Shown here: positions 6,674 through 10,092 of the stretch, piece after piece
Position numbering within the stretch: the stretch's first letter is position 1
Layout of the letters: each line of letters opens with the position of its first letter
Assembly: GCA_964360145.1 (NCBI GenBank)
Contig: CAYHWW010000124.1
Span: 1-10,092 of the forward strand
DNA: 10,092 nucleotides
Reading direction: 5' to 3'
Source: CAYHWW01 sp964360145
Lineage (GTDB): Bacteria > Bdellovibrionota > UBA1018 > CAYHWW01
Notes under the pieces: generated by a model
Databases searched by the model: none
Told to the model about the DNA's origin: nothing
What the model saw: the letters and a program-made list of their open reading frames with translations, nothing else
Program-made: the position numbers and the translations under genes

Positions 6674-8115
6674 GCGGCTTCCGCGATGATGACGGGATTG
6701 CTTGCCATGCGCATGAACTTCTGGCGCTGCATTTTGATGGGTAACGCGGAGAGAGAATATTGCAGCTGGTACAGGCTCTGGAACTCCTCCAGGCGCGACT
6801 TTATTTTTTTCAGAAGTTCGCCATCAACCTGGTCCGTCCTCGCTGCGGAAGAAAAAATCACCATGAGGGATGAACCATTGCGGTAAACATAATCGTCTCG
6901 CCTGACCTGGGACCGTAGCAGCAGCTCCAATGCGGAGATGACTTGAGAAAGCCGATCCTTCTCTTCAAACATGCCTACCTCGAAGAGGGTATCTAGCTCA
7001 ATCGTGGCCACCGTACATTCTTCGACATGGGAGTCGCTCGGGTCTTGGGCGTTCTGAGCCGAATACATGCGGCTGATGGTCCAGCGCTCCACCGCGCCAA
7101 GGAAATAGAGGAACACGCAGAAGCTGCAAGTCACCATGGCGATGGCGAGCAATGCCAACGGCGAGCTCATGAAGCTCACGCAGAGCGCGGTCAGTTGGAG
7201 ACAAAGGGTAAGCCCCAGCAGCAACATGGTGGTCTGCCGCACGCTCAAGCCCATACGCAGCACCCGATAGTGCAGATGATTCCGATCCGCTTTGAATAGC
7301 GGGTTCTTCTTGCGATACCTGCGGATTACGCAGAGCCCCATATCCAAAATGGGATACCCCATCATGATGACGATGCTGGTGAGCAGCACCCAGGTATTCT
7401 TGGCCGGCGGGCAGGTGAGACTGACGCAGCCGATGAGAAACCCCAAAGGCAGGCTGCCATTGTCACCGAGGAAAACTTTCGCGGGGTTCCAGTTTTTCAT
7501 GAGGAACGGGATGAGGGCCGGTCCGAGCAAGAACATCACGATGGAACCGAAGGCGAGATGGCTCTCCCAGCTGAAGCCCAGGATCCCCATGGCCGCGGAG
7601 ACGAGGAGCACAGTGCCACCGGCGAGGCCATCCAGGCCGTCGATGAGATTCACCGCGTTGCTGAGACCCACGATCCAGGTAGCGGCAAGAAACCAGATCA
7701 CCACGCCGATCTTGTCAGACCAGTACAAGCAAAGGGCATGGATGCGGGGTTCGCAGACTAAAACCAAAGCCGCCGCGGCGAACTGCCAGAAGAGCTTGCC
7801 CTTCGGGGACACCCCATGGAGATCATCTCGGAGCCCCAACACCACGAGGAGACTCATGGCCGTGCCCACGGCAGCCAGTGATTTGCCATGGGCCTGGAAC
7901 CACCACGGCTCCAGCAACGAGAAAAATGCAAGCCCCGCCACCAAGGTGATGAAGACCACGACCCCACCCACGATGGGCATGGGCTTGGGGTGGCGGCGAC
8001 GTGACGTGGGAATATCGATGAGGTCGAAACGGTGGGCGAGACGGATGGCCACGGGAAAGAGCAGATGGCCGCAGACAACGGTAAACGCGCAAGAAAGCAG
8101 CAGCGACTGAATCAA
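6670..8115 (-). CDS. WecA/TagO-family polyprenyl-phosphate sugar-1-phosphate transferase with degenerate GGDEF-like C-terminus
   Basis: This integral inner-membrane enzyme is of the MraY/WecA superfamily (Glycos_transf_4). Such enzymes move a HexNAc-1-phosphate from UDP-sugar to undecaprenyl phosphate, the priming step of glycan assembly. About ten hydrophobic helices cover residues 1-345. Family motifs are intact: LRDDL (D97, D98) with K105/K107, NAVNLIDGLDGL (D159, D162), VFLGDNGS (214-221) and NHLHYR (279-284, where HIHH is more usual) followed by GLSVRQ. Common family length is about 320-370; here there are 481 residues. The extra part (about 364-461) is soluble and resembles a shortened GGDEF domain whose active motif is degraded to GSSLM (414-418) while RRDD (405-408) keeps the RxxD spacing. 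The start is a TTG with a strong GGAGG just upstream. It overlaps the next gene by ATGA and lies 43 bases after the methyltransferase gene. Confidence 0.92.
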   Translation of the reverse strand: MIQSLLLSCAFTVVCGHLLFPVAIRLAHRFDLIDIPTSRRRHPKPMPIVGGVVVFITLVAGLAFFSLLEPWWFQAHGKSLAAVGTAMSLLVVLGLRDDLHGVSPKGKLFWQFAAAALVLVCEPRIHALCLYWSDKIGVVIWFLAATWIVGLSNAVNLIDGLDGLAGGTVLLVSAAMGILGFSWESHLAFGSIVMFLLGPALIPFLMKNWNPAKVFLGDNGSLPLGFLIGCVSLTCPPAKNTWVLLTSIVIMMGYPILDMGLCVIRRYRKKNPLFKADRNHLHYRVLRMGLSVRQTTMLLLGLTLCLQLTALCVSFMSSPLALLAIAMVTCSFCVFLYFLGAVERWTISRMYSAQNAQDPSDSHVEECTVATIELDTLFEVGMFEEKDRLSQVISALELLLRSQVRRDDYVYRNGSSLMVIFSSAARTDQVDGELLKKIKSRLEEFQSLYQLQYSLSALPIKMQRQKFMRMASNPVIIAEAA

Positions 8116-8158
8116 TGTCCCCTCCCCCCCGACGACTCACATCCTTATCGTCCCGAGG

Positions 8159-8848
8159 TCAGGCTCTCTTGAGACTCACCAACAAGTAACCGGGTTTGAG
8201 GAAGCTCAGATAGGGGTAGGCAGCAACCACCCCGCGGTCCAGCCCGCGCCTCAAAAGCCGGGGCCACTGTAAAGTTAATTTGTTGTAAGTGAAAATGGTA
8301 TGAAAACCCTTCATGCGCACGGGCCCCGGTCGAGGAGCAAGGCTTGCAACCCACTGGGCAATGGTTGCCGGGTTCACGCGATTGATGTGCCCGGAGAGAT
8401 GGAAGGTACCCTGGCAATGGGGGCACTCCAGCTCCACGAGGGGCTGGTCGTAGGGCACTGTGATGATGAGCTGCTTACGTGCGACTCGCCAAAGCTCCTG
8501 CAAGGCGCCCGTGGGGTCATCCACATGCTCCAAGACCTCAGAGCAAACCACGGTATCGAAGGACTGCCCCTCAAAAGGAAGAGCCGGGAGCTGCCCCTGT
8601 TTCAACTCCACCGCGGGCAGCACGGCCTTGGCGCTCTTCAACCGCTCCCGGGACATGTCCACGCCGGCCAGAGCCAGGGCGGGGCGGGAACGGGCCAGGC
8701 GCTGGAGGAAATCCCCATCGCCGCAGCCCACGTCTAAAAGCGAGACGCTCGCGGCCAGGATCTCTGGCGCGATGTTGTCGAAGAGGGCTGATTCTCGCTG
8801 GGTGCCCCGCAAAGGGTTGCGCTTGGCGTCACGTTCGTAATCAAACAC
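8159..8848 (-). CDS. Class I SAM-dependent methyltransferase with Cys/His insert
   Basis: This is a Methyltransf_11-type enzyme of 229 residues. Motif I is LLDVGCGDGDF (37-47), the acidic residue of motif II is in GVDMS (62-66), and FDTVVCSEVLEHVDD (97-111) is the usual post-motif. After the core there is CPHC-x4-H-x3-H (C142, C145, H150, H154), which could bind zinc. The position at the head of a polysaccharide run suggests it methylates a sugar or a glycan end, but no substrate can be read from the sequence. The start is a GTG (8848-8846) with only a weak purine stretch (GAAAAGAA) upstream; it gives the natural N-terminus MFDYERDA. It is divergent from the SLBB gene, with 67 bases between the two starts, and reads toward the WecA-like gene. 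Confidence 0.87.
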   Translation of the reverse strand: MFDYERDAKRNPLRGTQRESALFDNIAPEILAASVSLLDVGCGDGDFLQRLARSRPALALAGVDMSRERLKSAKAVLPAVELKQGQLPALPFEGQSFDTVVCSEVLEHVDDPTGALQELWRVARKQLIITVPYDQPLVELECPHCQGTFHLSGHINRVNPATIAQWVASLAPRPGPVRMKGFHTIFTYNKLTLQWPRLLRRGLDRGVVAAYPYLSFLKPGYLLVSLKRA

Positions 8849-8879
8849 GTTCTTTTCAGCCTAACTCAGAAAGCCCGCC

Positions 8880-8908
8880 TTGACGCGACTCACCCCGGTC
8901 TCTAGCAT
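8880..8908 (+). promoter_or_regulatory. Sigma70-like promoter for the SLBB gene, placed for a leaderless transcript
   Basis: TTGACG (8880-8885, 5 of 6) is followed by a 17-base spacer and TAGCAT (8903-8908, 4 of 6 with the key first A and last T). Seven bases then lead to the ATG at 8916, so transcription would begin at or next to the start codon. No Shine-Dalgarno precedes that ATG. This is the best promoter match seen in the window. It also explains why an in-frame TTG at 8880 should not be taken as the start codon: it is part of the -35. Confidence 0.5.
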
Positions 8909-8915
8909 TTCAGTG

Positions 8916-9428
8916 ATGGGTAAATCTTTCCACAAAGCCATAAGCGCGCTGCTGCTGGTCACGGTCATGCTTGAAGCTCCCCTCGTGGCCTGGGGTGCGA
9001 GCCCCACTGAATCCATGTTGGAAAATCGTGGCGGTGGTGGCTCTGAGTTCCATGTGGGCCAGAATACGGGCATCAACGTCAAGGTCACGCTCCTCGGCGG
9101 AGTCCGGAGCCAGGGTGTGTACCACATCCCCGAAAGCACGGACATGATCAGCCTCATTGGTTATGCGGGTGGCGGCAACGAATTCGCCAAACTCAACGAC
9201 ATCACGATCAAGCGCCGCAAAGGCGATAGCTATGAAGTCCTCGACGTCTCCTTAAAGAATCTGGCCACGTCCGCGGGCAGCTTGCCCACTCCGCGCCTCA
9301 TGAACGGCGACGTCGTATTCGTGCCTGAAAGTCGCTCCACCCAGAACCTCATGCTCGGCCTCTCCATCATCAGCACGGTGCTATCCATCGCCCTTGCTGG
9401 CTATGCCGTTTCCCAAATCAAGAAATGA
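8916..9428 (+). CDS. Small SLBB-domain protein, probably in polysaccharide export
   Basis: The protein has 170 residues. Residues 1-28 form a typical signal peptide (basic MGKSFHK, then a hydrophobic stretch, likely cut after AWGA). Residues about 55-137 form one SLBB domain (Wza-type beta-grasp), with GGVRSQGVYHIPE, DMISLIGYAGG and NGDVVFVPES as its conserved turns. Residues about 144-166 are a C-terminal membrane helix ending in QIKK. The Poly_export domain that normally precedes SLBB in Wza-like outer-membrane proteins is absent. The likely form is therefore a periplasmic SLBB domain held in a membrane by its C-terminus, an accessory part of an exporter rather than the channel itself; this is inference. 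Its stop overlaps the next glycosyltransferase start (ATGA). Confidence 0.82.
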   Translation: MGKSFHKAISALLLVTVMLEAPLVAWGASPTESMLENRGGGGSEFHVGQNTGINVKVTLLGGVRSQGVYHIPESTDMISLIGYAGGGNEFAKLNDITIKRRKGDSYEVLDVSLKNLATSAGSLPTPRLMNGDVVFVPESRSTQNLMLGLSIISTVLSIALAGYAVSQIKK

Positions 9429-10092
9429 CCCCAAGCCCACGCGCTAGCCTCTTAGTCATCAACGATGCGGGACTCACGGGCGGTGGTGCGGAAAATCGCC
9501 TGTTTCACCTGCTCAAGCATTGGTGCGCGGTGGGCCGCTGGGAGAGCATCACTCTGCTCAGTCACGGCGACGCGCCAGCGCCACCGGCGAGTGGCCTGCC
9601 AGGGCTTCGGCACATCACGGCTCGAAATGGGGTACAGGCCCTTGCCCAATTGGATGCGCTGCCCTCAAAGCCGAGCCTGGCGCAGGTGCACAACATCCCC
9701 CGCTTGGGGACGGAACTCTTCAACAGCTTCAAGGATCGCGGGATCCCCGTGGCCTGGTTCATCCACGACTTCTGGCCGATCTGCGGGAGAAACCTCCTCC
9801 ATGACCGCTGGGGCCACAGATGCGAAGGCCCGGAGGTTGTGAAGTGCGCCCGTTGCATCGGGCTCCGCACCAGTTTCAAGCTCCGCGGCCGCCGGGACCA
9901 TTTTCGCGCCGTGGACCTGGCCATCCCCCAAACCCAGGCAGTGGGCCAGGATCTGGCGCGCCATGGAATTTCACCCCGGCGCTGGATGCCACTGACCCCC
10001 TGGATCGATCTCTCTGTTTTTCAGGCTCCTGCCTGCGCGAACCCCAACCCAGCCACTGTGGTCTTTGCAGGACCCCTGAGCAAAGCTAAAGG
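9425..10092 (+). CDS. GT4-type glycosyltransferase, N-terminal part (3' end outside window)
   Basis: The frame starts with ATG at 9425-9427, overlapping the TGA of the SLBB gene, and stays open to the right edge (222 complete codons). The N-terminal GT-B half is visible: LLVINDAGLTGGGAENR (9-25) with the glycine-rich loop, and VHNIP followed by WFIHDFWPICG (about 111-121). A Cys-rich patch follows with C120, C133, C141 and C144 (CEGP...CARC). The final residues VVFAGPLSKAKG are the start of the donor-binding half, where the family has a VGRLSPEKG-like sequence. It should act on a lipid-linked glycan at the cytosolic membrane face, as the second glycosyltransferase of the locus. There is no Shine-Dalgarno, so translation probably depends on coupling with the SLBB gene. 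Shadow frames in this stretch on both strands were not counted as genes. Confidence 0.85.
   Translation, partial: MTPSPRASLLVINDAGLTGGGAENRLFHLLKHWCAVGRWESITLLSHGDAPAPPASGLPGLRHITARNGVQALAQLDALPSKPSLAQVHNIPRLGTELFNSFKDRGIPVAWFIHDFWPICGRNLLHDRWGHRCEGPEVVKCARCIGLRTSFKLRGRRDHFRAVDLAIPQTQAVGQDLARHGISPRRWMPLTPWIDLSVFQAPACANPNPATVVFAGPLSKAK

Noticed and set aside
7292..8110. A 272-codon open frame on the plus strand opposite the WecA-like gene
   Set aside because: The minus-strand frame has all family motifs and membrane helices; the opposite frame is Pro/Arg/Thr-rich without motifs.
8880..8882. TTG at 8880 as the start of the SLBB gene
   Set aside because: It would put twelve polar residues before the signal peptide and coincides with the -35 element; ATG 8916 begins a proper signal peptide.

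Overview
The window is a densely packed, moderately GC-rich bacterial chromosome segment (GC clearly above 50% by eye). It carries eight protein genes, one of them cut by each window edge, and no RNA genes, insertion sequences or CRISPR. The HNH protein style, the RNase HI with an added hybrid-binding domain and the very large acidic regulator-like protein suggest a Gram-negative of the Bdellovibrionota or former Deltaproteobacteria. That is inference from protein style only, held with low to moderate confidence.

Left part (1-4480). The 3' end of an HNH-endonuclease-domain gene (1-266, +) is followed by ribonuclease HI (390-1145, +), whose hybrid-binding domain lies at the C-terminus. A gene for a 1112-residue protein of unknown function (1142-4480, -) meets rnhA head-on, and both use one palindromic CTAG for their stop codons. 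This protein has a pseudo-receiver N-terminus, six tryptophan repeats with an exact 14-residue period, long acidic low-complexity linkers, a central hydrophobic island and a GAF-like C-terminus.

Right part (4585-10092). This is a surface or exopolysaccharide locus. It holds a GDP-mannose 4,6-dehydratase-like enzyme (4585-5580, +) and, on the minus strand read right to left, a SAM methyltransferase (8848-8159), a WecA/TagO-type polyprenyl-phosphate sugar-1-phosphate transferase (8115-6670) and a GT4 glycosyltransferase (6673-5585), the last two overlapping by ATGA. Divergent from the methyltransferase is a plus-strand pair: a small SLBB-domain protein (8916-9428) and, also overlapping by ATGA, a second GT4-type glycosyltransferase that runs off the window (9425-end). 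A coherent reading is that the WecA-like enzyme primes a lipid-linked glycan, the glycosyltransferases extend it, the dehydratase supplies a 6-deoxyhexose precursor, the methyltransferase decorates it or builds a modified sugar, and the SLBB protein takes part in export.

Three points stand out. The WecA-like enzyme carries a cytosolic C-terminal extension that looks like a degenerate GGDEF domain with the RxxD inhibitory-site motif kept, suggesting direct c-di-GMP control of the priming step. The giant protein contains the 14-residue Trp repeat. Three plus-strand genes lack Shine-Dalgarno sequences but have -35/-10 pairs placed so that transcription would begin at or next to the ATG, as in leaderless mRNAs.
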